From Labrys okinawensis (GTDB taxonomy: Bacteria > Pseudomonadota > Alphaproteobacteria > Rhizobiales > Labraceae), in NCBI RefSeq assembly GCF_047345005.1, contig NZ_CP178864.1, forward strand, positions 2,294,001 to 2,358,000: a stretch of 64,000 bases of DNA, given 5' to 3'. The position numbers were made by a program, and so were the translations under genes. The notes under the pieces were generated by a model, which was not told the DNA's origin, did not search any database, and worked only from the letters and a program-made list of their open reading frames with translations. Below, piece by piece: positions 1-8,196 of this stretch (positions are counted from its first letter, which is position 1; the number at the start of each line of letters is the position of its first letter).

Positions 1-351
1 GCCCGCACCGAACTGGTCAAGTGGGTCTCCAATCGCCTGCAGCGGCCCATCTCCGTGCCCGATCTTAGCGAGTCCGGCTACCGCTTCATGGGTGGGCGCC
101 TGGTGGCGACAGCGCATGGCCCGGCCGGGCTGTTCTTCTATGACGACGACCGCGGCACGCGTCTCGCCATGCTGATGCGGCCGATGGAGGTCGACAAGAA
201 CGCGCCGATGACCGAGCTCGACCTCGACGGTACCGGCGGCGTCACCTGGTCGAAGGATGGGCTCGGTTACAGCTTGGTCGGCCCGTCGCCACCAGCCCTC
301 CTGCATCCGCTGGCGGACGAAGCCCGTCGGCAGATCGACGCGGCGATCTGA
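1..351 (+). CDS. Anti-sigma-factor-like protein, C-terminal part
   Basis: The reading frame is open from the first base and ends in TGA at 349-351, so only the last 116 residues are present. The fragment (ARTELVKWVSNRL at its start, then ISVPDLSESGYRFMGGRL and LMRPM) resembles the periplasmic C-terminal domain of alphaproteobacterial membrane anti-sigma factors that partner ECF sigma factors. The zinc-binding N-terminus and the membrane segment that would prove this lie outside the window. No start codon is assigned because the gene begins upstream. Assignment is by family resemblance and is moderate. Confidence 0.6.
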   Translation, partial: ARTELVKWVSNRLQRPISVPDLSESGYRFMGGRLVATAHGPAGLFFYDDDRGTRLAMLMRPMEVDKNAPMTELDLDGTGGVTWSKDGLGYSLVGPSPPALLHPLADEARRQIDAAI

Positions 352-439
352 TCGCTTCATAGTTCCATGAGGAGAGTGGCGATGGGATTTCTGAAGAGCC
401 TCGCTCGAGAACGATGCCGGTAAAGGCTCGGAGTTCCTC

Positions 440-568
440 ATGCCCGGTAATGACAAAACGTCGAGGTTCCCCGGATCTTTCGATCTGCTCGTGAAGACGA
501 CAGCCCTACTGCTGGGTGCGAGCGTGCTGGCCCTGGTGGCAGTCTTCGGCCTGCTGGAGCCGATGTAG
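440..568 (+). CDS. Possible small single-pass membrane protein (42 aa)
   Basis: An ATG frame too short for usual gene callers. It encodes a polar N-terminal half (MPGNDKTSRFPGSFDLLVK) and a hydrophobic C-terminal helix (TTALLLGASVLALVAVFGLL) ending EPM, a tail-anchored layout. No strong ribosome site precedes 440. A good one (AGGAGAG, 370-376) precedes another ATG at 382, which opens only 13 codons in a different frame. The 440 frame is open back to 395, so a single-base slip near 405 would join the two into a protein of about 60 residues. It may therefore be a small gene, a frameshifted one, or noise. No function can be assigned. Confidence 0.4.
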   Translation: MPGNDKTSRFPGSFDLLVKTTALLLGASVLALVAVFGLLEPM

Positions 569-600
569 AGCGGGGATCCTGGGTCGAAGCGGGAACACAT

Positions 601-674
601 GGGGGGCGGGTCTTCAGACCCGGCTCGTTACGGGAACGGCACGGCCGAGAGCCGGGTCTGAAGACCCGCCCCCC
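601..674. repeat. Long perfect inverted repeat, GGGTCTTCAGACCC family
   Basis: Two perfect 26-bp arms (601-626 and 649-674) are separated by 22 bases. Each arm contains GGGTCTTCAGACCC or its complement, itself almost a hairpin. The same sequence recurs as a full element at 58942-59010 and as a single arm at 54302-54318. Here it lies between two converging units and could act as a two-way terminator or mRNA-end stabiliser for the glucoamylase operon. Confidence 0.9.
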
Positions 675-703
675 AAGTGCCTTTCCCCTTAAGCACGTCG
701 CCT

Positions 704-3100
704 TTACCCCCGCACCGTCACCGCGAAATCCGCATCTGGCCAGGGCTCGCCGATCTGGGTCACGCGGAAGCGGATTTCTGAGCCGGCGGGCAGGTTCGCC
801 GTCGGCAGGTCGACATAATGCAAGGCCAGGCCCGGATCGGTGGTGTGGTCTTCGCTGTGACCAGCCCACTTGTCGAAGCTCCAGCGGACCGAGGAGAAGT
901 CCAGCAATTCCACGCGCAGCACCTCGCCCGGCGCGATCGTCTTGCGCTGGTGATTGAGGCGCCAGAAGCGCTTGTTGCTCGTGACCTTTTGCCTGCAATA
1001 ACGCTCCACTGTCTGGGGCGGGGTGTCGAACACCTTGCCGTCGCGCAACGAGCGCAAGAGCTTGATGTGCTCGCCATGCGCCCAGACCAAAGGCATGGCG
1101 CTGCCCGAGGGCTTGCCGAAGAAGAGTTCGTCCTCCGGCTGGTCCGGGCTGTCCCAGATCTGTTCGGGCAGCATGCCGCCGGGGCCGGCCGAGAGCTCCA
1201 GGGCCCTGAGCAGGCGCCTGGCTTCCTCCGGGTGGCCGGCGGCGAGCTCGTAATGGGCGCGCTCGCCCGTCAGCAACGGCCAGAGACGGCCGACGCCGGT
1301 GCCATCGAAGGCCGAGCCGTCCTCATGCTCGCCATAGCCATCATTGTTATAGCGGTACCAATAGGGTCCGTTGGGCAGGTCCCGCTTGAGGAGGCTGTCG
1401 ATCGCCTTCGCGGTGGCGATCATGCGCGGATCATTGGCTTCGCGCAGGCCGAAGCGTACCAGCGCCAGCGCATCGGGGCTCAGCAGCATCTTGGCGCTGA
1501 GCACGGCGTCCTGCGCCGAGCGGTTCTTGATCGGCACATTCTCGCTTAGGCCGGCGCTGTCCTCGATGTCGCCGGGGCCGATGCGGACATAATACCCCTC
1601 GATTCCGAGCTTGCCGGCAAGGTCCGTGCCGGTGGCGAAGGTCCAGTCGTCGATTTCGCTATGCCAGCCGTCGGCGGTCTCCCGCAGGAAGGTCGCGGCC
1701 GCCGGCTTGCGGGCTGCGTCCATGGCGTCGGCGGCAGCGAGAAGGGCGGCGATCTCCACCGCGAGCGTGAAGGGCGAATAGCCGGTGTCCTCTTCCCAGC
1801 GGTCCTCGTCGGTGACCGGGCCGTTGCGCAGCACGAAGCTCGCCGCCTTCTCCAGCGTGGGCTGGAAACGAGCGCGATCGGCCTCGGTGATGCTGCCGGC
1901 CCGCTTGAGCATGTCGTAGAGCAGGATCGGGAAGGCGGTCTCGTCCATCTGGATGCCGTCCCAATAGGGATGACCGTCGATCCAGTTGTTCTGCGACCAG
2001 TGCCCGTCCTCTTCCTGGATGGCGGCGAGATAGTCGAGGATGCCGCGGGCATCGGCCGGGCTGCCGGCTGCCAGGAAGCCGCCAGCCGTCTCAACGAGAT
2101 CGCGCGGCCAGACGAGGTGATAGCCTCCGAGATTGTTGTCGCCCATGTTGAAGCCCCAGGGCGTCGACAGGCTGGCGATGGCCCCGCCTGTGAAGGCGCC
2201 AGTGCGATGAGCGGCGAGCATGGCGGTGGAGGTACGGTAGCCGGTGGTCTCGCTGAGGCTCTGGCTATCGAGCGCCTCGAGGCCGCCCTGCCAGCCCTGC
2301 CAGATTTCGTGGCTGCGGCTGCGAGCAGGCTCGATGCCCTGCTGCAGGCTGGCGATGGCGTTGAGCGCCGCCTCCTCAGGCCCGAGGCCGAGGCCGAGCG
2401 TCACCAGAGCGTGGCCATCGCTGTCGGAGAGGTCAAGCGTGCCGGTGAGCGCGACGTTGCCGTCACTCGCTCGCTGCCAGTCGGTAACCACCCCCTGGCC
2501 GCGATGCAGCGTCTGCCAGCCATCCGACGTGCCGACGAAGCCGGTCGAGCGAGCGCTCCACCGCACAGAGGCGGCGAGGGCGAGGGAGACATTGTTGGTG
2601 CCGCTGGCGAACAGCAGGCCATAGCCCTTGTAGTCGTCAACCCAGGCGTTGTTGTGGGTACCCTGGTTGAAGATATGGGGCGCCAGCAGGACATGGAGCT
2701 TGTAGTCGGCGAGTTCGCCGTGCAGGGCCTCGAAGTGGATATCCTGCAGCACGCTCTCGTGGAAGGGATCGGCAAGGATGGTCTTGGAGATGCGATAGCG
2801 TCCGTCGCTGGCGGTGTTGACCAGCTTGAAGACCGGTACACCGTCCTGGTCCATGCGGATGTCGGAGACGGTGTCGCGCTTTTCCTCGGAGAAATAATCC
2901 GGTGCGGTGACGAGGAGGCCACAATCGCGCGTGCAGGCACGATCGATGCGCGGATAATAGACCTCGTTGAGAATGCCGTGGCTGAGGGCGAACCACACCC
3001 GGCTGGCTGGGGAGGCGGCAGTGCCAATGCCGCTCTTGGCCGCGGAGGTCCAGCGCGGCAGCAGGCCCGGGGCGCCGGGCGGCACCTCGCCATGGCTCAT
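704..3100 (-). CDS. Glucan 1,4-alpha-glucosidase (glucoamylase, GH15)
   Basis: A 798-residue bacterial-type glucoamylase that releases glucose from the non-reducing ends of alpha-glucans. The N-terminal half is the beta-supersandwich domain (GIGTAASPASRVWFALSHG). The (alpha/alpha)6 catalytic domain follows, with the family motifs HLVWPRDLVE, QMDETAFPI (general acid Glu) and MLPEQIWD (general base Glu). No signal peptide is seen, so it probably acts on cytoplasmic glycogen or maltodextrin. The start chosen is the ATG that overlaps the stop of the upstream glucokinase gene (ATGA); a longer frame with 22 more residues lies inside that gene. It is translationally coupled to the glucokinase, which would use the glucose it makes. 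Confidence 0.93.
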   Translation of the reverse strand: MSHGEVPPGAPGLLPRWTSAAKSGIGTAASPASRVWFALSHGILNEVYYPRIDRACTRDCGLLVTAPDYFSEEKRDTVSDIRMDQDGVPVFKLVNTASDGRYRISKTILADPFHESVLQDIHFEALHGELADYKLHVLLAPHIFNQGTHNNAWVDDYKGYGLLFASGTNNVSLALAASVRWSARSTGFVGTSDGWQTLHRGQGVVTDWQRASDGNVALTGTLDLSDSDGHALVTLGLGLGPEEAALNAIASLQQGIEPARSRSHEIWQGWQGGLEALDSQSLSETTGYRTSTAMLAAHRTGAFTGGAIASLSTPWGFNMGDNNLGGYHLVWPRDLVETAGGFLAAGSPADARGILDYLAAIQEEDGHWSQNNWIDGHPYWDGIQMDETAFPILLYDMLKRAGSITEADRARFQPTLEKAASFVLRNGPVTDEDRWEEDTGYSPFTLAVEIAALLAAADAMDAARKPAAATFLRETADGWHSEIDDWTFATGTDLAGKLGIEGYYVRIGPGDIEDSAGLSENVPIKNRSAQDAVLSAKMLLSPDALALVRFGLREANDPRMIATAKAIDSLLKRDLPNGPYWYRYNNDGYGEHEDGSAFDGTGVGRLWPLLTGERAHYELAAGHPEEARRLLRALELSAGPGGMLPEQIWDSPDQPEDELFFGKPSGSAMPLVWAHGEHIKLLRSLRDGKVFDTPPQTVERYCRQKVTSNKRFWRLNHQRKTIAPGEVLRVELLDFSSVRWSFDKWAGHSEDHTTDPGLALHYVDLPTANLPAGSEIRFRVTQIGEPWPDADFAVTVRG

Positions 3101-3858
3101 GTCTTGGCTCCCTTGGCGGGAGCCGGCGGGGCTTCCTCGGACGACCAATAATTCTTCAGCCGCCACAGCGCGGCGCCGCCATCAAGGCCGGCGTCATTGG
3201 AGCCGATTGTGATGTTCTTGGGAAATTCCACCTTGAGATGCTTGGTGTTGCCGCCGCCGAGATAGAGATGATCGAAGTGGAACAGGGTGAAGAGCACCTC
3301 GGTGACATATTTGACCCGCTTGTTCCACCGCTTGCTGCCGATCTTCTCGCGCGCGGCCTCGCCGATATAGTCGTCGTAGGTCTTGTTCTTGGTAATCGGG
3401 TGGTGCGCCAGCTCCATGTGGGGCATCAGCTCGCCGTCGCGGAATACCGCCGTGCCGGCGCCTGTGCCGAGGGTGAGGGCGAGTTCGATGCCCTTGCCCT
3501 TGATCAGGCCCAGGCCCTGCACCTCTGCGTCGTTGATCACGCGCGACGGTTTGCCGAGCTTGGCCGAGAGCTTGGCGCCGAGCGGGAAATTGTCCCAGCC
3601 TTCAGGGCTGAGATGGGGAGCGGTGAGGATCTTGCCGTGGCGAACCATGCCGGGGAAGCCGACAGAGATACGGCCATAGGCGGGCAGGGGCGCGACGAGC
3701 TGCGCCAGCGTGTCGACCAGCAGGGCAGGCGGGCAGGGATGCGGGGTGGGCACCCGCACGCGGTCGCCCTTCATCTTGCCGTTGGCGTCGATGATCGCCG
3801 CCTTGAGGCCTGTGCCGCCGATATCGATGGCCAGGATATCCGTGTTTGCGCTCGCCAA
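3097..3858 (-). CDS. ppgK: ROK-family (polyphosphate-type) glucokinase
   Basis: A 253-residue ROK kinase that phosphorylates glucose to glucose 6-phosphate. The phosphate-1 motif IDIGGTGLKAA is near the N-terminus; LTLGTGAGTAVF and the sugar-site segment HMELAHHP follow. Length and the LTLGTG...F signature match polyphosphate/ATP glucokinases; use of polyphosphate is inferred from family, not proven. The start chosen is TTG at 3858, preceded by AAAGAGGGA, giving MASANTDILAIDIGG; an ATG 38 codons upstream would add an unconserved extension. It is the first gene of a two-gene operon with the glucoamylase, overlapping it by 4 bases. Confidence 0.85.
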   Translation of the reverse strand: MASANTDILAIDIGGTGLKAAIIDANGKMKGDRVRVPTPHPCPPALLVDTLAQLVAPLPAYGRISVGFPGMVRHGKILTAPHLSPEGWDNFPLGAKLSAKLGKPSRVINDAEVQGLGLIKGKGIELALTLGTGAGTAVFRDGELMPHMELAHHPITKNKTYDDYIGEAAREKIGSKRWNKRVKYVTEVLFTLFHFDHLYLGGGNTKHLKVEFPKNITIGSNDAGLDGGAALWRLKNYWSSEEAPPAPAKGAKT

Positions 3859-4193
3859 CTCCGCGTTCCCTCTTTTTAGGCTTCCATTACGTAACAGTTC
3901 CGTGACGATGGGACTGTCCAATTGTGGCTGACTTGTGTTGAAGCGCAAGGGGGTGTCCGAATTCCCTCGCACGCCACGCGCATGCCGCTCCTAACTAAAC
4001 CCAGGGTTGTTAACCATACGGCCTGCACTCAATTGAGGCGGATTGTTGCCGTTTTATTAAGCGGCGTGCACGAAATCCATGCAGGCGCCGCATAGCCGGC
4101 ATACGCACTTATGCGTGCGATTTTTTACCGTTCGGTGCGGATTCGGGATATAACCCAGCCCAACAAATCAATCGAACTTGGAAAGTAAAAGTT
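3859..4193. other. Divergent intergenic region, ppgK / DUF1127
   Basis: About 335 bases separate the divergent ppgK and DUF1127 genes, so both promoters should lie here. I see no convincing ORF. A short hairpin (ACGCA, loop CTTA, TGCGT) followed by a T run lies at about 4104-4127, upstream of DUF1127. It could be a weak terminator or a leader structure. No clean -35/-10 pair stands out. Confidence 0.5.
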
Positions 4194-4358
4194 ATGGTTC
4201 TCTTTGGCTTCATCTCTGCGATCACTTCGCGTCTCACTGCTTATCGTAACTATCGCCGCACCCTGCAGGCCCTGTCGGCTCTCGATGATCGTGAGCTGTC
4301 GGACCTTGGTATTTTCCGCGGCCGCATTGAAGAGATCGCTCGCGGCGCTGCCCGCTAA
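4194..4358 (+). CDS. DUF1127 small protein (54 aa)
   Basis: A short gene encoding a 54-residue basic protein with the DUF1127 pattern: an N-terminal hydrophobic/basic stretch (TSRLTAYRNYRRTLQALSAL) followed by the signature LDDRELSDLGIFRGRIEEIA. Such YjiS-like proteins are common in Hyphomicrobiales, often in several copies. Some have been linked to sRNA turnover, phosphate or carbon metabolism and stress, but the role of this copy is unknown. The start follows GGAAAGTAAAAGTT. A strong intrinsic terminator 30 bases after the stop marks it as a single-gene transcript. Confidence 0.9.
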   Translation: MVLFGFISAITSRLTAYRNYRRTLQALSALDDRELSDLGIFRGRIEEIARGAAR

Positions 4359-4387
4359 GAATTTGCTCTCCGGAGCACCGAAAAGTC

Positions 4388-4420
4388 AGGCCGCTGGGGG
4401 AAACCTCAGCGGCCTTTTCT
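4388..4420 (+). terminator. Intrinsic terminator after DUF1127
   Basis: The stem GGCCGCTG (4389-4396) pairs with CAGCGGCC (4407-4414), extended by GG/CC to a GAAA loop and followed by TTTTCTTT. The stop codon of the convergent MFS gene lies inside the stem. The other strand carries a near-adjacent CTTTT, so the hairpin may serve both genes. Confidence 0.9.
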
Positions 4421-5896
4421 TTGCTGACCTTCGGGAATTACTGCCGGCAGCATACGCCAGCCGATATAGGCGCTGAGAAAGCTCAGCAGGGCGGTTGAAA
4501 GAGCCACCGAAAGGAAGGCCGTGATCAGCGCGTATGCGCGCATGGCTTGCGCCGCAGGATCCATCGGGACCATCGGTTCGCCATAGCCACCCGGTACCAA
4601 AGCCGGATCGATGCTGAGGCGATAGGCGAGGGACGCCACGACACCCAGGCCTGCCACCGCGAACAGCCCGGCAATGCGCGCAACGCCGTTGTTGACGCCG
4701 GATGCTGTGCCGGCGAGGGAGTCGTCGGTCGCCGTCATCACCGTGGTGGTGAGCGGGGAGACCACCAGTCCCATGCCGATGCCCATCACTGCCATGGCCG
4801 GCATTATGCCGAACCAGAAGGCCTGCAGGGCGACGGCGAGGCCCAGGCCGAGGAAGGAGAGGCCGGTGACGCCGGCGCCGAGCGTCAGGGGCAGGCGCGG
4901 GCCGATCCTGTCGGTGAGCTTGCCGGCATAGGCGCCCATGATTGACATGGTGACGGTAAAGGGCAGGAACACTGACCCCGCATAGGCTTCCGGCAGCCGG
5001 AGGGCCTCGATCAGCGTGGTCGGCAGGAAGAACAGCGCACCGGCGAGCGAGAAATAGAGGAAGAAGGTGAGAAGGTTCGCGCCGTTGAACACCGGCAGCG
5101 CGAACAGGAAGCGCGGCAACATCGGCGCCTTCGACCGCCCTTCCCAGAACCAGAACAGTGCCAGCGCCGTGACGCCGGCAAGAAAGGCGAGGGCGATCCG
5201 CAGGACGTCCGGCTGTGCATCGCTGGCATAGGTCAGCCCCAGCGCCAGAGCGCCGAGGCCGATCGTCACCAGCAGCGCACCGACGAGATCGAGGCCGCCG
5301 TCCTGCTGGGCGGCGAAGCGCGGCGTATGCGCAAGCAGCAGGGCGAGCGCGATGAGGCCGATCGGCAGGTTGAGCCAGAAGATCCAGCGCCACGCCTCCG
5401 GCCCACCGGTCTCGATCAGAAAGCCTGCAATGATCGGCCCGAAGGCCGAAGCGATTCCCGAGGCCATCGACCAGATGCCGATAGCCCGCCCGCGCTCCCG
5501 CGACTCATAGGCTCGGGCGATGAGGGCCAAGCTGCCCGGTATCATGAAGGCCGCTCCTGCGCCCTGGATCGCCCGCAGGGCGATCAGCTGGCTGGGCGAG
5601 GCGGCAAGCGCGCAGCCGATCGAAGCCAGGCAGAAAACCGAGATTCCGCCCGCAAAAGTCTCGCGCAGCCCGAACCGGTCTCCTGCTGTCCCGCCCACCA
5701 GGATCAGCGAGGACAGCAGCAGCATATAGGCATTGACGATCCACTGCGCCTGGCCGAATCCCGCCTCGAGGCTGGAGCGGATGGCCGGGATCGCTACCGG
5801 CAGCACCGAACCATCGATGAAGCCGAGCGAGGAGGCGAGCACGGTTGCGATGAGCACGGCGGCGCGGATCGACCGGGGCGAAGAAGCATCGGACAT
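4406..5896 (-). CDS. MFS drug efflux transporter (DHA2/EmrB-like)
   Basis: A 496-residue inner-membrane protein with about 14 hydrophobic segments. Family features include GFIDGSVLPVAIPAI in helix 1, GGTAGDRFGLRE in the loop after helix 2, and GAGAAFMIPGSLALIARAYESRERGRAIGIW in the motif C region. Length and helix number fit the 14-TM DHA2 proton-driven drug exporters. It is a single gene convergent with DUF1127. No regulator is adjacent, so the substrate is unknown. Confidence 0.88.
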   Translation of the reverse strand: MSDASSPRSIRAAVLIATVLASSLGFIDGSVLPVAIPAIRSSLEAGFGQAQWIVNAYMLLLSSLILVGGTAGDRFGLRETFAGGISVFCLASIGCALAASPSQLIALRAIQGAGAAFMIPGSLALIARAYESRERGRAIGIWSMASGIASAFGPIIAGFLIETGGPEAWRWIFWLNLPIGLIALALLLAHTPRFAAQQDGGLDLVGALLVTIGLGALALGLTYASDAQPDVLRIALAFLAGVTALALFWFWEGRSKAPMLPRFLFALPVFNGANLLTFFLYFSLAGALFFLPTTLIEALRLPEAYAGSVFLPFTVTMSIMGAYAGKLTDRIGPRLPLTLGAGVTGLSFLGLGLAVALQAFWFGIMPAMAVMGIGMGLVVSPLTTTVMTATDDSLAGTASGVNNGVARIAGLFAVAGLGVVASLAYRLSIDPALVPGGYGEPMVPMDPAAQAMRAYALITAFLSVALSTALLSFLSAYIGWRMLPAVIPEGQQRKGR

Positions 5897-5968
5897 GTCT
5901 CCGCCCTACCAGTTACGGACAAGAAACGACAACTCATTTCATGGGGGAGGCAGGGAAGCGCGCGCCCG

Positions 5969-6202
5969 TCATCCTCGATCCTCCCCCGTTTTGCTTCCCG
6001 CGTTCTTGCCAAACCAAGCCAGGGCCTCGTCCAGCTGCGTAAACTTCGCCTCTTCGTCGAGCTTGGTCCGCTCGCCGTCCTTCTTCTCGAAGCGCCGGCC
6101 GCGGTAGAAAGTCGTCACGCCCCTTCCATCGGTGTTCGGCTTGTCGAGCTTCCACAGTTCCGCTGCCTCGTCCTCGCGAATCCTGACCCAGCGCAGCGTC
6201 AC
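5969..6202 (-). CDS. Conserved hypothetical protein (77 aa)
   Basis: A small soluble, charged protein beginning VTLRWVRIREDEAAELWKLD, with TTFYRGRRFEKKDGERTKLD in the middle. The GTG start overlaps the stop of the upstream class II aldolase gene as GTGA, so the two are translationally coupled; an upstream ATG lies inside the aldolase gene and is unlikely. No domain is recognised. The coupling suggests a link to the aldolase, but the function is unknown. Confidence 0.65.
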   Translation of the reverse strand: MTLRWVRIREDEAAELWKLDKPNTDGRGVTTFYRGRRFEKKDGERTKLDEEAKFTQLDEALAWFGKNAGSKTGEDRG

Positions 6203-6912
6203 AGGCCGTTGATCCGCATCAGGGCGTCGAAATGGAGCCTGGCCTGGTGATCGAGCACGGCAGTCCACTCGCGCGCGGTGCTTTCCACCACCTGCTGGGG
6301 AATCAGCTTCAGCGGCTTGCCGGTCGACATCGCCAGCACCTGTTGGCGGCAGGCCCGGTCGAGATAATAGAGGTCGTCGAAGGCGGTGGCGACCGAGGGG
6401 CCGCCGACGATCACACCGTGATGGGCGAGGAAGACGATATCGGCCTTCTGGTCTGACTTGGCGGTGGAGGCGATGCGCTCGCCCTCCTCGGAGCCGGAGG
6501 CGAAGCCGCCGAATTCGTCGTTATAGGCGGTCCGGCCGTAGAAACGCGCGGCGGTCTGATGGGCCATTTCGAGACGCCCGCCTTCCACCATGGTCAGGCT
6601 GGTGGCCCAGGGCATATGGGTATGCAGCAAGCACAGATGCCGTGGATTGGCGCGGTGGCCCGCGATATGGATATTGCGCGCCGTCGCCTCGAGTTCGCCT
6701 TCGCCTTCGATGATCTCGCCCTTGCCGTCGACGAGCAGCAGGTCGTCCGGGCGCATCTCCGACCAGTGGATACCATAGGGGTTAAAGAGATAGCACTCCT
6801 CGCCCGGCACCTGCACCGAGAAGTGGTTACAGATGCCCTCGTTGTAATCGAACTTGGCGGCAAGGCGGAAAGCGGCCGCAAGCTCGCGGCGGTAGACATC
6901 GATATCGGGCAT
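6199..6912 (-). CDS. Class II aldolase/adducin family protein
   Basis: A 237-residue protein of the class II aldolase/adducin fold, which includes zinc-dependent fuculose- and ribulose-phosphate aldolases and epimerases. Visible features are CNHFSVQVPG near the N-terminus, the metal-site HTHMPWATSL and the later AHHGVIVGG, supplying the usual metal-binding histidines. The substrate cannot be told; members of this subgroup are often annotated only as aldolase-like. It is the first gene of a pair with a 77-residue hypothetical protein. Confidence 0.85.
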   Translation of the reverse strand: MPDIDVYRRELAAAFRLAAKFDYNEGICNHFSVQVPGEECYLFNPYGIHWSEMRPDDLLLVDGKGEIIEGEGELEATARNIHIAGHRANPRHLCLLHTHMPWATSLTMVEGGRLEMAHQTAARFYGRTAYNDEFGGFASGSEEGERIASTAKSDQKADIVFLAHHGVIVGGPSVATAFDDLYYLDRACRQQVLAMSTGKPLKLIPQQVVESTAREWTAVLDHQARLHFDALMRINGL

Positions 6913-6975
6913 CTCGGGCGGTCCGGTTCGGGAGAGAGGCCGAACCTATCGACGTGGTGGGCAAAGGACAAGGCC

Positions 6976-7100
6976 GTCATCTCGCACGCGCTGCGATGCG
7001 AAGCCTTGCCGCGCAGATGCGGGACCGCCCGTCGCAAAAATCAGCGGAAGGTCCCGCATCTGCGCCGCGGCATTGCATGCCGCAACGCGTGCGGGATGAC
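6976..7100. repeat. Imperfect inverted repeat with 51-bp arms
   Basis: Arms at 6976-7026 and 7050-7100 read as reverse complements with some mismatches. Their outer ends are GTCATCTCGCACGCG and CGCGTGCGGGATGAC, and their inner ends are GCGCAGATGCGGGACC and GGTCCCGCATCTGCGC. The element fills the gap between the aldolase start and the mbfA stop. Its sequence is unrelated to the other repeat families in the window. Confidence 0.85.
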
Positions 7101-7106
7101 AGCCTT

Positions 7107-8060
7107 TTACTGGCTGCCGATCAGGATGCCGGTGAACAACACGAGCAGGCCGCCCAGCACCACCTGGACGATGGCTGAGGTGAAGGGCGTCGCCATGAAG
7201 CGCGTGCGGATCCAGGAAATGGCGATCAATTCCACCACCACGACGCAGCCCGCGACGCCGGTGGCCACCCAGAAATCCGGGATGAGATAGGGCAGCGTAT
7301 GGCCAAGCCCACCCACGGCCGTCATGATGCCGCACGCTGCGCCCCGCACCCACGGCAGGCCGCGGCCGGTGATCTCGCCGTCGTCGGAGAGGGCTTCCGT
7401 CAGGCCCATGCTGATGCCGGCGCCGATCGAGGCGGCGAGGCCCACCAGGAAGGCGTCCCAGGAATGCTGGGTGGCAAAGGCGGCGGCGAAAATCGGGGCG
7501 AGGGTGGAGATAGAGCCGTCGATCAGCCCGGCCAGGGCCGGCTGCACGATCTGCAGCACGAAGAGCTTCCGAGCCGTCTCCTCCTCGCTCTGCCTCTCCT
7601 CCTTCGGCACACCTGCTTCCAGCGTGGCCGCCAGATTCTCGTGACGCTTCTCCTCCTCCGCGAGGTCGGCCAGGAGGGCGCGGATATCGATATCGCGGGC
7701 TTGCCCGGCCGCCCGCTCATAATATCTCGCCGCCTCCAGTTCCATCGTCTCGGCCTGCTCGCGCATGGCGTCGATGCGCAGATTGTCGAGCAGCCAGATC
7801 GGGTTGCGCTTGAGGAAACCCGTCACGTCCTGGCGGGTGATGTAGGGCAGGGTGTCGCCGAACTTCGAGGTGTAGAGCTCGGCGAGGCGGTGGCGATGGC
7901 CGTGCTCTTCGTCCGCCATCGCCTCGAAGATCCTGGCGGAAGAGGGATAGTCCGCCCGCAGGCGGTTGGCGAACTGGAGGTAGATGCGCGCATCCTCCTC
8001 CTCATTGGAGATGGCGAGCGCGAGAATCTCGGCCTCGTTCAGGTCAGCGAAGCGTTTCAT
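7107..8060 (-). CDS. mbfA: Membrane-bound ferritin MbfA (ferritin-like plus VIT1 domains)
   Basis: A 317-residue two-domain iron protein. Residues 1-170 form a ferritin-like di-iron domain with EEEDARIYLQF, DEEHGHRHRL, MELEAARYYERA and AEEEKRHENL, giving two ExxH pairs. The C-terminal part is a CCC1/VIT1-type membrane domain (GLIDGSISTLAPIFAAAFAT plus further helices). In rhizobia and Agrobacterium such proteins export iron and protect against iron and peroxide stress, and they are under Irr control. An Irr-box-like palindrome sits just upstream of this start. It is a single-gene unit. Confidence 0.9.
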   Translation of the reverse strand: MKRFADLNEAEILALAISNEEEDARIYLQFANRLRADYPSSARIFEAMADEEHGHRHRLAELYTSKFGDTLPYITRQDVTGFLKRNPIWLLDNLRIDAMREQAETMELEAARYYERAAGQARDIDIRALLADLAEEEKRHENLAATLEAGVPKEERQSEEETARKLFVLQIVQPALAGLIDGSISTLAPIFAAAFATQHSWDAFLVGLAASIGAGISMGLTEALSDDGEITGRGLPWVRGAACGIMTAVGGLGHTLPYLIPDFWVATGVAGCVVVVELIAISWIRTRFMATPFTSAIVQVVLGGLLVLFTGILIGSQ

Positions 8061-8078
8061 GGCATATTCAGATTTTAA

Positions 8079-8094
8079 TTGGAATAATTCTAAA
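8079..8094 (-). promoter_or_regulatory. Putative Irr (ICE) box before mbfA
   Basis: Read on the gene's strand, TTTAGAATTATTCCAA lies 19 to 34 bases before the mbfA ATG. It resembles the rhizobial iron control element, a TTTAGAA...TTCTAAA palindrome bound by Irr: the first half is intact and the second partly degenerate. The position close to the start fits repression at low iron. Confidence 0.6.
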
Positions 8095-8196
8095 TTAGGT
8101 AATCGTTACCCTGCTTCAGCCGGAGAGTCGAGTGCAATCTCCGGAGCGGAGCGTTTCGATCCCGAAAAAAGGCTGTGAAGAAAGGCCGAAATAGTC

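Noticed and set aside
382..423. 13-codon ORF with a good ribosome site
   Set aside because: Too short to call as a gene; mentioned only as a possible frameshifted start of the 440-568 frame.
1661..3151. Long plus-strand frame opposite the glucoamylase gene
   Set aside because: It mirrors the third-codon GC bias of the real minus-strand gene, has no recognisable domain, and the minus-strand product has complete GH15 motifs.
4104..4127. Hairpin with T run before DUF1127
   Set aside because: The stem is only 5 bp and no gene ends there, so a terminator is not supported.
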